From assembly GCF_001421245.1 (NCBI RefSeq), contig NZ_LMKE01000006.1:1-64000 (forward strand): a DNA stretch of 64,000 bases, written 5' to 3'. How positions within the stretch are numbered: the stretch's first letter is position 1; the number at the start of each line of letters is the position of its first letter. The notes beneath the pieces are model-generated. The model searched no databases and had not been told where the DNA came from. It worked only from the letters and a program-made list of their open reading frames with translations. Shown piece by piece: positions 24,189 through 32,667 of the stretch. The translations under genes and the position numbers were made by a program. The stretch comes from Sphingomonas sp. Leaf10. Its GTDB lineage: Bacteria > Pseudomonadota > Alphaproteobacteria > Sphingomonadales > Sphingomonadaceae.

Positions 24189-24619
24189 GACGAATACCCC
24201 AGATTGAGGCCGATGATATCGCCCGCCATTAGGCCCGACGCGTCATCCGGGATCAGCATAAAGGCAAGGCCAGTATCGAACCGCAGCCCTGACGGCCATT
24301 CGCGTCCACCCGAGGCCAAGCCGACCAGATAGACCGTCCATTTCGGATCATCTGTTGCCTTCGGCGTGGTCGCCTTGTCGTACAGCATCAGCCGTACCCC
24401 ACCGCCGCGCGCATTGTAGGCGTCCGCGCTCAGCAGAACGACCGGCGACGTGCTGACGACGGTGGCGTTCAGGCCGTCGTCTGCGCTGTCGAGACCGAAC
24501 GTCTGGGTGATGGCAGGCGTGCCGGATGGGGCGGTGCTGTTGCCGGTGCCAGAGACGCCCGGAGCGTCGAACAGATTGCCGGCGCTGTCTCGGTAGATTG
24601 CGGCGTTATCGATCGACAC
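24185..24619 (-). CDS. virion-associated protein, unknown
   Basis: 144 residues from GTG 24619, with AGGAG 8 nt upstream. Starts MSIDNAAIYRDSAGNLFDAP; Ser/Thr/Gly-rich beta protein with GGGVRLMLYDK. It opens the gene group after a terminator-like hairpin, so it may be expressed at a different level from the capsid gene. Confidence 0.65.
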   Translation of the reverse strand: MSIDNAAIYRDSAGNLFDAPGVSGTGNSTAPSGTPAITQTFGLDSADDGLNATVVSTSPVVLLSADAYNARGGGVRLMLYDKATTPKATDDPKWTVYLVGLASGGREWPSGLRFDTGLAFMLIPDDASGLMAGDIIGLNLGYSS

Positions 24620-24631
24620 GGTACGCTCCTA

Positions 24632-24666
24632 ACAAAATGGGCCGCCGCCCAGACGGGAAGCGGCCC
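24632..24666 (-). terminator. intercistronic terminator after capsid genes
   Basis: Minus strand GGGCCGC, 14-nt loop, GCGGCCC, then ATTTTGTT: a perfect 7-bp GC stem followed by a T-rich run, in the 69-nt gap downstream of the head genes. Probably a partial terminator that lowers expression of the following decoration genes relative to the capsid. Confidence 0.6.
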
Positions 24667-24688
24667 AGGTTCGGGAGGATCGGGGCGG

Positions 24689-25039
24689 TTATTCGGCGAG
24701 GATGGCGTCGCGACGTGCTTCGAGAGCCGCCAGCGCGCTATCACGCGACTTGCCAGCGGTCTCGGCGTCAATCAGCTTCTGCACCTGGTCTGCGTCGGTG
24801 ACGGTCTTGAGGTATTCGGTCAGCTTGGTGACGCTCTGGTCCAGCGGACCGGGTTCTGCCGGCGTATCGTCATGGCTGAACCTGAAGACGCCAAAATGCT
24901 TGGCGCTTTCGTACTCGGCCTTCGTGATATCCACGTCCTGAACGGACTGGCCCGCCTCGACGCGAACCGGGGGGATCGCGTTGAGCATGTGCGGGCCATC
25001 GCTGGTGTTCGTGGCGTCGGTGCGGATCAGATCGGACAT
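24689..25039 (-). CDS. small head protein, unknown
   Basis: 116 residues starting MSDLIRTDATNTSDGPHMLN, then a helical C-terminus (TAGKSRDSALAALEARRDAI). It follows the capsid gene by 3 nt. Possibly a head decoration or connector-binding protein; no family recognised. Confidence 0.65.
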   Translation of the reverse strand: MSDLIRTDATNTSDGPHMLNAIPPVRVEAGQSVQDVDITKAEYESAKHFGVFRFSHDDTPAEPGPLDQSVTKLTEYLKTVTDADQVQKLIDAETAGKSRDSALAALEARRDAILAE

Positions 25040-25042
25040 GGC

Positions 25043-26011
25043 TCAGAACCCGTAGAGGTAGCGGAAGGCACCGGGGCGGATGACCTCGACGCCGCCGGTG
25101 CGGAATGCGCCCGGGACTTGGAAGCTCATGGGGCCGTCCTGCCAAACCGGCATGAAGCGGTGCGGCATCGGCAGATGCAGCTTCACCACGTCTTGGCGGT
25201 TGGCGTAGATCACCATCAGCTTCGTGTTGCCCGGTCCCAGCGTTTCGAGACCCAGCTCGCCGCGAATGGTCAGCTGCTGGCCGGTCATCTGCGTGTAGAT
25301 GTTGGTGCGCAGAATGAACGACAGGATCGTTTCGCTGTTGGTCGACGTCAGCGGCGTCGATGCCAGCTGCGCGATCGTGGTGTACGGCAGGATGATCGTA
25401 TCCGCCATCTCGACCGTGCGCGACCCGGTGAACACGCCAGTCAGACCGCCGTTGATGTCGGCGACGATCTGCGCGGCGGTCTTGGTCTGCGTGCCGTTGC
25501 CATCGAACCAGAGCGTATTCGGGGTGCCGGTGCCATTGGCAGCGACCGAACCGGACGTCACGTTGGTCGAGGTCGCCAGCCCTTGCAGGCCCTTGTCGGC
25601 GTCGCCCTGAAGGGTAACGCGCCACATGAACTCGGTGTACGCACGACGAGCGGCCAGTGCCTTGTCGGCGGTGAGGTTCTGACCGATCAGCTGCGCAGTG
25701 CCGATCTCTTCGCTGTCGTAGCCGTAGCCGACAGCAGCCATGTGGATCTTTACCTCGTTCTTGTCGCGGGTCACATCGGCGCGCGGCACGTCCTTGGCGG
25801 CAGCGGTGTACCATTCGGCACGACCAACCGACGACGACAGGAAGGTGACGACGCCGGGGGTGAATTCCGGTGCCGAGGTATCGACATAGACCAGTCGGCC
25901 GAAGTCGAGGTCGGGGAACGCGGTCGCATATGCCGTCGCGTTGACGGTATAGGACTGATTGACAACAAAATTGAGCGCCGCAGTCTGGGCGTCAGTGGTA
26001 AGAGCGTACAT
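25043..26011 (-). CDS. major capsid protein (DUF2184)
   Basis: 322 residues with a strong ribosome site (AAGGAGGGGG). NFVVNQSYTVNATAYATAFP, VGYGYDSEEIGTAQLIGQNL and AFRTGGVEVIRPGAFRYLYG fit the DUF2184 capsid family (HK97-type fold expected). It lies after the protease/scaffold and cement genes, the usual order. Confidence 0.88.
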   Translation of the reverse strand: MYALTTDAQTAALNFVVNQSYTVNATAYATAFPDLDFGRLVYVDTSAPEFTPGVVTFLSSSVGRAEWYTAAAKDVPRADVTRDKNEVKIHMAAVGYGYDSEEIGTAQLIGQNLTADKALAARRAYTEFMWRVTLQGDADKGLQGLATSTNVTSGSVAANGTGTPNTLWFDGNGTQTKTAAQIVADINGGLTGVFTGSRTVEMADTIILPYTTIAQLASTPLTSTNSETILSFILRTNIYTQMTGQQLTIRGELGLETLGPGNTKLMVIYANRQDVVKLHLPMPHRFMPVWQDGPMSFQVPGAFRTGGVEVIRPGAFRYLYGF

Positions 26012-26023
26012 GAAACCCCCTCC

Positions 26024-26485
26024 TTACGACGGGATGCGGCGCAGCCGCACCTTGAACAGCGAGCCGGAACCGGTGGCGGCAGTGTCGGCTTCAGCGCCAG
26101 GCACGGCGATTACCGTGCCGCTCGTCGCAGCGGTGGTGTAGCGGCCCGACGTGGTGTTGAAATTGACGGCTGCGCCCACCGTAATCGCGGCATCCGCCAG
26201 CGCCCACACGACGCCGGCATCCAGCACCGCGACGTTATCGCCAGCGCCGTAACCATCGCTCGTGCCGCCGCCCATGTGCGAAAAATGCCGAGCACGGGCG
26301 ATGCCGATGAACTCGCCACCCGACGCCAGGGGAGCGCAGCCACGATCGCCGTTGCGCTGGACTGGTGCGCCGAAGACAATGGTCGCCGAAGCGGTACGGG
26401 TGAGGCCGTTCCACTCCTCCATGTTCGCCAGCAGGCCGGGATAGCCCGGCGCCTGATACTGATCGTAGGTCGTCTGATATGCCAT
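26024..26485 (-). CDS. structural cement protein (Gp24/DUF2190-like)
   Basis: 153 residues: MAYQTTYDQYQAPGYPGLLA, then FGAPVQRNGDRGCAPL and GDNVAVLDAGVVWALADAAI. Matches small capsid-stabilising proteins encoded next to DUF2184 capsids. Beta-rich; binds the outer capsid surface. Confidence 0.8.
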   Translation of the reverse strand: MAYQTTYDQYQAPGYPGLLANMEEWNGLTRTASATIVFGAPVQRNGDRGCAPLASGGEFIGIARARHFSHMGGGTSDGYGAGDNVAVLDAGVVWALADAAITVGAAVNFNTTSGRYTTAATSGTVIAVPGAEADTAATGSGSLFKVRLRRIPS

Positions 26486-26488
26486 GGC

Positions 26489-27577
26489 TCAGTTCCCCTT
26501 GCCTGCGCCGGCGGTGCGCCATGCGTTGTGGTCGTTCGCCGCCACCCAGGCGTCGTTCATCTGCTTGGCTGCGTCGCCGATGATCTGCGGCGCGCCGATC
26601 GGCTGCACGGCGGTGTCGGTGACCTTGGCGTCCTTGGTCAGGGCGGTGAATGCACCCTCGATCGCAGCGTCCGACATGCCGGTAGCGGCATCACCCAGCT
26701 TGGCGCTGACAGCTTCCTTGCGGATCTCTGCATCGGTCTTGCCATCGGTCGTCATGGTCGGTGCCAGCGACTTCGCCTTGCCAATCACCTGCGCGCGAGC
26801 ATCAGCAAGCTGCTGAAGCTTGGCCGGCGTGACCTCGCCGTCCTTGACCTGCTGCTTGAGCGCCGCGATCTCGCCATCCTTGGTCTCGACCGAGGTCTTC
26901 AGCGTCGCGTTTTCGCCGGTCAGTGCGCCGACTTTCGTCTCGGCGTCCGCCAGCTTCTGGTTCAGAGTGCCGACCGCGACCGCGACGGCTGCACCGTCCG
27001 TCACTTCGACTTCGGCGTCGCCGATCTTGATCTTCATGGAAGGCTCCTTGTCCCCAATGCGGAGGGTGGGTCCGCCACGCGCCTTGTCGACGATGGCCAG
27101 ATGATTGATGCGGATGCCGCGCTGCACAGCGTCGTAGGGCGTGCCATCGGCCAGCTTGCCGGGCGTCCAGTCGAGCGAACAGTCGTAACCCATCGAGATT
27201 TCACGCTTGCCGGCCAGCACGGCTTCGATGGCCGCCGCATCGCGCAATAGGAACGGGACGCGGATCGCCTCCCCGTCCTTCACGATGTCGTCGGAAGCCG
27301 TCTCGCCGACAGCGTGGTCTTTCCAGTTGGCTGGCGTGACCTGTTGAGCGGGGTGCTCGATCGTGACCGGCGCGCCTGCGAACGACCGCATGCTGTCGCG
27401 GTTGAACACTTCCTCGGGCGGGCGGTACACGACGACCCGTGCCATCTCAGGCTTGCCGACTTCGTAGCCAGCGTAATCCTGAAGGCCGGTGCGCGCGCAC
27501 AACACGGACGCGACCATGTTCCCCGTGCCGTCGCGCCGGGGAGCATCAAGCGTCAGAGCGTCTTGGAACATCGCCAT
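26489..27577 (-). CDS. prohead protease-scaffold (DUF2213)
   Basis: 362 residues. The N-terminal half is a DUF2213-type protease: PVTIEHPAQQVTP, GKREISMGYDCSLDWTPG and RGIRINHLAIVDKARGGPT (active-site-like His and Ser). The C-terminal half is a coiled-coil scaffold (LTGENATLKTSVETKDGEIA). It shapes the procapsid and is then cut away. The ATG at 27577 has no Shine-Dalgarno sequence and lies 34 nt after leader motif copy 5. Confidence 0.88.
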   Translation of the reverse strand: MAMFQDALTLDAPRRDGTGNMVASVLCARTGLQDYAGYEVGKPEMARVVVYRPPEEVFNRDSMRSFAGAPVTIEHPAQQVTPANWKDHAVGETASDDIVKDGEAIRVPFLLRDAAAIEAVLAGKREISMGYDCSLDWTPGKLADGTPYDAVQRGIRINHLAIVDKARGGPTLRIGDKEPSMKIKIGDAEVEVTDGAAVAVAVGTLNQKLADAETKVGALTGENATLKTSVETKDGEIAALKQQVKDGEVTPAKLQQLADARAQVIGKAKSLAPTMTTDGKTDAEIRKEAVSAKLGDAATGMSDAAIEGAFTALTKDAKVTDTAVQPIGAPQIIGDAAKQMNDAWVAANDHNAWRTAGAGKGN

Positions 27578-27622
27578 TTCGCATGGCTATGCGGGCGCGC
27601 GTAGGGCGATTACCGCCGTTAG
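27578..27622 (-). promoter_or_regulatory. late-gene leader motif, copy 5 (before protease/scaffold)
   Basis: CTAACGGCGGTAATCGCC at 27622-27605; GGCG-GTAAT-CGCC can form a hairpin. CATAGC follows 19 nt after GGCGGTA, and the ATG 34 nt after. No Shine-Dalgarno sequence. Confidence 0.65.
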
Positions 27623-27637
27623 CGCGGAATTATCGGC

Positions 27638-27958
27638 TTATTCCGCCAGTGCCCCGTCGATCATGGCACGCCAGCAATCACCCGGCTCGTCGTCTATCAC
27701 CTTGCCGTCGTGCACAATCCGATCGTTGTATTCCCAATCATAACCAGTGATTGGGAGATTATCCCGCAGCGCTTTCCGGACTGCCTCGCTCGGCTCGCGG
27801 ATCGCTTCGAGGACGGCGCGGGTCACGGCAGGCATATCGACGGTGCCGTCGATCACACTTTCCTCTTGATCGACATGCGGGGTGCTGGCGCGGTTCTCAT
27901 TGGCCTGGCGTTCCAATTCGGACCATGCGGCTGCGACGGCGCGTTCGAGGGGCGTCAT
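27638..27958 (-). CDS. phage protein, unknown
   Basis: 106 residues starting MTPLERAVAAAWSELERQ, with VTRAVLEAIREPSEAVRKAL and DGKVIDDEPGDCWRAMIDGA. This helix pair is common in accessory proteins of alphaproteobacterial phages, but has no known role. Overlaps the preceding gene by 4 nt. Confidence 0.65.
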   Translation of the reverse strand: MTPLERAVAAAWSELERQANENRASTPHVDQEESVIDGTVDMPAVTRAVLEAIREPSEAVRKALRDNLPITGYDWEYNDRIVHDGKVIDDEPGDCWRAMIDGALAE

Positions 27959-28200
27959 GCTTTTACCGCCAAATGCGGCGGCGGCGCTGGAAACGGGTCG
28001 CCGCTAGGCAGAACGTGCGGCGGTGCTTCGTACCCAACCGCATATTCGCGGCCATCAGGTGCGGTACCGATAAAGGCGATCGCGTCACCACGACGTTCTT
28101 CGCGAACCGGCGGATTGTGCCATCCATTCTCAAAGGCGAACGTGTGCATTGAGTGGATAGCAGCGCGGCGTCGCAGTATGATATCGGCATCTTCAGCCAT
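27955..28200 (-). CDS. phage protein, unknown
   Basis: 81 residues starting MAEDADIILRRRAAIHSMHT at an ATG with AAGGACC upstream. Pro-rich C-terminus. Lies between the gpF-like and protease genes. About 86 nt of non-coding DNA precede it, including TATAAA on the coding strand, but no convincing -35 box. Confidence 0.6.
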   Translation of the reverse strand: MAEDADIILRRRAAIHSMHTFAFENGWHNPPVREERRGDAIAFIGTAPDGREYAVGYEAPPHVLPSGDPFPAPPPHLAVKA

Positions 28201-28286
28201 GTGCGGTCCTTTCGCATGCGGTCAGGGTCGGGTGCTGTTGACGCAGCATTCCGGCCCGCTTTTATATCAGAATCTGACCGAGCAGC

Positions 28287-29138
28287 CTAATCGAAAACCA
28301 GCACTCCTGAAGATTTGCAGCCGCAAAAAGGGCGGCGGCTCGGGTAATCGTCGCGCGGCGGTGGCTCCATAACAGTCTTGCCGTCGATAACGCTGCCAAC
28401 AAGCGAGCTATCCTCGCTGTAATAGTTACCGTCACGGGCCTGATGGTCCAATCGGGGGTGACGCTTACGGCTATGCCGCCACTGCCATACGGATAGACCC
28501 GCTTCCCGGCGGCGCTCCTCTGCCAGTTCAGCAGACAGCTTCGACAGTTGATCGCTGGCGATATTGATCGACCGCTTACGGGTCATGTCAACCGCGTCGC
28601 GTAATTCGGCGGCGACTTCGCGTGCCGTGCGTCTTTCGGTCAGACCCTTGAAGATCGCATTGCTGAACCGCTTCTTGGCCTCCGCATTCACATCACGGAT
28701 CAGGTCGACATTCCACCCGATGTACGTTTCCAGCGTGTCTCGCACGTCTTCCGGTCCCAGAAGCGTCCCGATATCAACCGACGTGGCCGAGAGCACAGCC
28801 CCCCGGAACCGACCTCTGGTCCACGATTCTGTCCTCAGGCTCCAGCGCCGCAGCCCCGCAGTCAGCTCAAGGAATATACGGCTGAACGCGCCCTCGCCCG
28901 CCTCGATCTCGCGCTGCACGTCGGCCGGGCTGTCGGTCGTCATGGTGGAGAGGGTCTGTTCGTAGGCCGCGACGATCGCCGGGATGCGGTCGCGCCATAG
29001 CGTGACGATGGGGCGGTACGACGAAAGGTAGAGGTCGGTGGCGAGCGTTGCCGGCGGGACGATATCCCTGAACACCACGCTCTTGCGGCGCAGGCCCGGC
29101 TTTGCGCGGCGGGCCATGGCGCGGAGGTCGTAGCGCAT
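28287..29138 (-). CDS. head morphogenesis protein (Mu gpF-like)
   Basis: 283 residues; ATG at 29138 overlaps the previous TGA (TGATG). The C-terminal third has the Phage_Mu_F signature: VWQWRHSRKRHPRLDHQARD then DDYPSRRPFCGCKSS. Upstream helices precede it (TAREVAAELRDAVDMTRKRS). These minor head proteins bind near the portal and may leave with the DNA. Confidence 0.88.
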   Translation of the reverse strand: MRYDLRAMARRAKPGLRRKSVVFRDIVPPATLATDLYLSSYRPIVTLWRDRIPAIVAAYEQTLSTMTTDSPADVQREIEAGEGAFSRIFLELTAGLRRWSLRTESWTRGRFRGAVLSATSVDIGTLLGPEDVRDTLETYIGWNVDLIRDVNAEAKKRFSNAIFKGLTERRTAREVAAELRDAVDMTRKRSINIASDQLSKLSAELAEERRREAGLSVWQWRHSRKRHPRLDHQARDGNYYSEDSSLVGSVIDGKTVMEPPPRDDYPSRRPFCGCKSSGVLVFD

Positions 29139-29284
29139 CAACGGGTCAGGCGGGCGATCCGCCAGCGAGGGCGACCGGTCGGCACGACGTAGCGGACGCC
29201 ATCAACGAACCGATCGTCGAACGGCACGTATTGGGCGAGAGTCAGGCCGAAGACTGACAGGACGCGATTGGCGAAGGCGGTCAT
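29138..29284 (-). CDS. 48-residue protein between portal and gpF-like genes
   Basis: ATG at 29284 overlaps the portal stop by 4 nt and TGA at 29138 overlaps the next start by one base. Sequence MTAFANRVLSVFGLTLAQYV then a basic C-terminus. Fully coupled on both sides, so probably translated. Unknown function. Confidence 0.6.
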   Translation of the reverse strand: MTAFANRVLSVFGLTLAQYVPFDDRFVDGVRYVVPTGRPRWRIARLTR

Positions 29285-30768
29285 TCCTCACCTGCCTTAT
29301 CATTCGCAGCACGACGGCGGGTGCCCGCTTCCACCGAACTCCCGCCCTCGGCAGACGATGGATCACCTTCCTTTCCGGCTTGGAGTGCAGACGGGTCCGT
29401 ACCGTCGTCTTCGGGGGTCAGCCCGAACCGTTCGTCCTCGGGTATCTCGGCAAGCGCCTGATCAAGGCCGGGGATATACTCACGCTCAGCCATCAGATTT
29501 TGCACGCCCTTGGCGAATGCCTGGTCGGGGATCGCGCTGGTCGCCTGCAAGGCTGTCACCGCTTCCATGACCGTCTTGAACGTGTCGGCTTCCTGCTTTT
29601 CAGACGGCTTCGACAGCGGCGCGAACCGCCACGTGACTGCGACGGTCTTTTTCGTCTTCGCGTCCGTGCGGGTTGGGGCAACGCCCGCCGATGCCAACAG
29701 GAAGGGGTCCAGCGCCTCCAAACACGGCCGCAATTCCAGCGACTGGCCCGCCGCGACGGTCTTGTTCCAGTTCTGGTCGTCATACTCGCCAGTCGCATTC
29801 ATACCTGCTGGCGACCGACCCATCAGCCGCGTGAACGGGATATCCGCTACCGCGGCGACACGCTGGTCGAAGGCGTCCATCATAGCCGGAATACCGGCCC
29901 ATGTGACCTGATAGTCAGTGATCGTCTCGGCGGGCGTGGTGCCGTTGCCGGTATCGAACACGGTAGCGTTCAACACGCTCTCGCCAAGCGCGATCGCACC
30001 CATGCGGCGGTCTAGCCGAGCCTGCCCACCTTCGGTTGCGGTGAAGTCGGTAAGGCCGGGAATGCCGATACGCAGCAGCTTCGCCTTCTTCACCAGTTCG
30101 GCGAACCAGCCCTGTGCATGATCGGAACGCTCGACGTCCTTCCAGACGCGGACGAGGCGTGACTGACCCCAGAACTGCTGATCGCCCGACACGCCGTAGC
30201 CAGCGGGTATAGCTTCGCCCCGGAAGCAGATCACCCGGCTCGGGTGAACCTCAGCACCGCCATTGTCGTTAGCGATCTTCCACATGCGCGGCGTGCCATA
30301 GGCCGGGTCGGTCAGTTCGGTAACGTAATCGGCGCCGGTAAGCTGCCAGCGTGACACGACGTTGACTGCCTGAAGCTGCCCCTTCGAGAGCGAGCCGATC
30401 GGCGTGTTCGGCGCACCGGGTGCGGCAAGGATCAGCGCACCGCCACCGATCCCGCGCAGGACTTCCGCCTGCCGCACCTTCGCGATCAGCCCTAGACGGC
30501 GTTCTTCGGCCTCGATCGCCTCGATCTGGTCCTTTTCCGCCTGCCAATCGCGCCATTCCCGCACCCGGTCCGATGCCGGGATATCAATCACCTTCTGCAA
30601 CAGCCCGCTGGCAAGATACGCTGCGAACGCTAGTTGCGGCGCGAACAGGTACGACATCGCGCTGTTCTGCTGCCGGAGATAGTGCGCCGGGGATGCAGAC
30701 TGGATCGCGCTGGTCACGCTGTCCTGCATCGGAATGCCGCGAGCGTCGAGGATTGCGGTTCCAGCCAT
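29281..30768 (-). CDS. portal protein (DUF1073)
   Basis: 495 residues. LASGLLQKVIDIPASDRVRE, ADIPFTRLMGRSPAGMNATG and EYDDQNWNKTVAAGQ are typical of DUF1073 portals, the dodecameric ring through which DNA enters and leaves. Family entries are sometimes named after anti-CBASS Acb1, but nothing here shows that activity. The ATG at 30768 lacks a Shine-Dalgarno sequence and follows leader motif copy 6. Confidence 0.9.
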   Translation of the reverse strand: MAGTAILDARGIPMQDSVTSAIQSASPAHYLRQQNSAMSYLFAPQLAFAAYLASGLLQKVIDIPASDRVREWRDWQAEKDQIEAIEAEERRLGLIAKVRQAEVLRGIGGGALILAAPGAPNTPIGSLSKGQLQAVNVVSRWQLTGADYVTELTDPAYGTPRMWKIANDNGGAEVHPSRVICFRGEAIPAGYGVSGDQQFWGQSRLVRVWKDVERSDHAQGWFAELVKKAKLLRIGIPGLTDFTATEGGQARLDRRMGAIALGESVLNATVFDTGNGTTPAETITDYQVTWAGIPAMMDAFDQRVAAVADIPFTRLMGRSPAGMNATGEYDDQNWNKTVAAGQSLELRPCLEALDPFLLASAGVAPTRTDAKTKKTVAVTWRFAPLSKPSEKQEADTFKTVMEAVTALQATSAIPDQAFAKGVQNLMAEREYIPGLDQALAEIPEDERFGLTPEDDGTDPSALQAGKEGDPSSAEGGSSVEAGTRRRAANDKAGEE

Positions 30769-30813
30769 GGTTTAGGGCTATGGCGCGGGATGGTGCGCAG
30801 CTACCGCCGTCAG
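30769..30813 (-). promoter_or_regulatory. late-gene leader motif, copy 6 (before portal)
   Basis: CTGACGGCGGTA at 30813-30802; CATAGC follows 19 nt later and the portal ATG is exactly 34 nt after the motif. No Shine-Dalgarno sequence. Unlike copies 1, 2 and 4 it does not overlap an upstream stop codon; the terminase gene ends 117 nt away. Confidence 0.65.
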
Positions 30814-30929
30814 ATAGTTAGCCACGATGGGTATACCTGATTTGGCCATGTCGCTGGCGACGCAAAACCGCAACTCTGTGGTCTTCAAATTAGCCACCTA
30901 CGCCACCCCGACCCTAATTAGCTACCCGG

Positions 30930-32402
30930 TCAAAACGCGTCGATGTTGTATGGCGTCGCGCCCAGCGCCAGCTCATTGACGGCATCCGCGAACGCGTCGA
31001 CCTGATCGTCATGCGTGCCGGCGGGAAACACGCATAGCTCGTCAAGGAACGCTGTGTTCCATAGCCCGCGCACCAACTTCACGTTGCCCGCTTCTGCCTG
31101 CGCCGATGCAGGCCGGGCGCGCACAGACTTTTCACCAGTTGGCGACACCGCCTTTGCGTCATAGCCCTTCAGAAGCTTGATCTTCGTGGCAGCATCCGCC
31201 TTCCCCGCTGCGCCTGGGTCTTGTGGCATACGCACGGTTACCGCCAAACCGTCCTGCGATGCGGTCGTGGTCAGCGTCTGCTCGACGGCTGACGGCTTCC
31301 ACTGGCCGCGCACGACGTCCTCAACGTAGAACACGTCGCCTATCAGGGACACGCGCATCCCAACCGTCCAATCAGGCCGGCGACCCGCCTTCACCTCGGT
31401 AGCTGCGAAGTCCCAAGCGCGAACAGTGCGCTTGGCGCCGGACGGGACAGCATCCACGATTTCGAAGTCCGACCGCTGGAACAAGCCGCCCGATCGAGGC
31501 GCAGGCCGCTGCTGCAATTGCCCCGCCGTGGCATAGGAGCCTAGCACCGTCTCCAACTCAACGACCTGCCTCTCGGGGAAGCGCTCCGGGAACATCAATT
31601 CGCCGTCGTAAGCGCGCGGATCCACCCAGCCAATTGACGTGGCGCAGCGGCGATCGGCTTCGAACCGCATCGGTATCATCAGATGTTCGTAGCCAAGCTG
31701 CACGGCTACCGCAGACACGTCCTGCTCGTGCAGCCGCTGCATGACGATGACGATTGCAGACTGGTCGTTGTTGACCCGCGACGGCAGCGCCTCGCGGAAT
31801 GTCGTAATGTCCGCCGCCAGTTTGACTGGGCTGTTGGCGTCGTCCACACTGTGCGGATCGTCGAGGATGACCCGGTCGCCACGGCTGCCGGTCATGCTGG
31901 TGAACGCCATGGCCTCACGGAAGCCGGTGCGACTGTTCTCGAACTTCGTCTTTGCATCCTGATCGCTGGTCAGCGCCACGGGCCATAGGCGTTGGAACCA
32001 CGGGCTACGGATCAGGCGACGGCACTTGAGGTTGTCGCGAACCGCCAAGTCCTGCTTGTGCGCTGTAGCCAAGAAACGGTGATGCGGCAGCCCTTTCGGT
32101 CCCCACTCCCATGCCGGCCATATCACACCCGTCAGCAGCGACTTCATGCTGCCGGGCGGCACGTTCATCAGCAGCCGAGTAATCTCACCCGACGTCACTG
32201 CCTCCAGATGCTCGCATATCGCATCGAGCGCCCAACCCCATTTCAGCTCGGTTGACGGTTCCAAGATCGGCCATGCCCGCTTCGCGAACGCCGCCAAAGA
32301 CCTGCGGCACAATTCGCGCTGGGCATCATCAGCAAGTGCCAGCAACTCCGCTGTCGAGAGCGTCAAGTGCGCGAATGGTTTCGAGGGCTTCAAGCTGCTC
32401 AT
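30930..32402 (-). CDS. terL: terminase large subunit
   Basis: 490 residues. ATPase: Walker A-like MNVPPGSMKS (about residue 80), Walker B DRVILDD. RNase H-like nuclease: RAWDFAATEV and AGTHDDQVDAFADAV, giving the acidic metal-binding residues. It pumps and cuts phage DNA at the portal. The start at 32402 overlaps the small-subunit gene by 74 nt, so a later start is possible. Confidence 0.93.
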   Translation of the reverse strand: MSSLKPSKPFAHLTLSTAELLALADDAQRELCRRSLAAFAKRAWPILEPSTELKWGWALDAICEHLEAVTSGEITRLLMNVPPGSMKSLLTGVIWPAWEWGPKGLPHHRFLATAHKQDLAVRDNLKCRRLIRSPWFQRLWPVALTSDQDAKTKFENSRTGFREAMAFTSMTGSRGDRVILDDPHSVDDANSPVKLAADITTFREALPSRVNNDQSAIVIVMQRLHEQDVSAVAVQLGYEHLMIPMRFEADRRCATSIGWVDPRAYDGELMFPERFPERQVVELETVLGSYATAGQLQQRPAPRSGGLFQRSDFEIVDAVPSGAKRTVRAWDFAATEVKAGRRPDWTVGMRVSLIGDVFYVEDVVRGQWKPSAVEQTLTTTASQDGLAVTVRMPQDPGAAGKADAATKIKLLKGYDAKAVSPTGEKSVRARPASAQAEAGNVKLVRGLWNTAFLDELCVFPAGTHDDQVDAFADAVNELALGATPYNIDAF

Positions 32403-32667
32403 CGGTCATTCCAGACAGGTCGCGAGGTGTACGATCATCGGTTAGCGCGATCGTTTGTGGCGCTTGGCCCCATCCACGGTTCAATATCTTGTCTGATGCT
32501 GCCACACGGGCCGCTGCGGGCGCTGCCTTGTCCCGCATAACTTCCACTAACGCCGCGACTGCTTCCTCGGTATAGTCACGAGCTAGGTCCGTCAGGGTGC
32601 GGCCGTCTTTGGTACGGTGCAGCGGGCGACCTTTCGGGTTGCCGCTTTTCCCCGGCTCAAACGGCAT
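32329..32667 (-). CDS. terminase small subunit-like protein (DUF5681-type N-terminus)
   Basis: 112 residues from ATG 32667. MPFEPGKSGNPKGRP at the N-terminus is the DUF5681 signature often found just before terminase large subunits; the rest is helical (EEAVAALVEVMRDKAAPAAA). Probably the DNA-recognition subunit. Leader motif copy 7 lies 22 nt upstream of the start. Confidence 0.75.
   Translation of the reverse strand: MPFEPGKSGNPKGRPLHRTKDGRTLTDLARDYTEEAVAALVEVMRDKAAPAAARVAASDKILNRGWGQAPQTIALTDDRTPRDLSGMTDEQLEALETIRALDALDSGVAGTC

Noticed and set aside
24872..27250. A 792-codon plus-strand frame across capsid and cement genes
   Set aside because: Antisense to genes with clear capsid family features; composition is that of a high-GC shadow frame.
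28200..28286. Possible promoter with TATAAA before 27955-28200
   Set aside because: No -35 box at suitable spacing and no copy of the late leader motif; too weak to list.
29281..30768. Anti-CBASS Acb1 function for the portal
   Set aside because: The name comes from database labels of DUF1073 proteins; the sequence shows only portal features.
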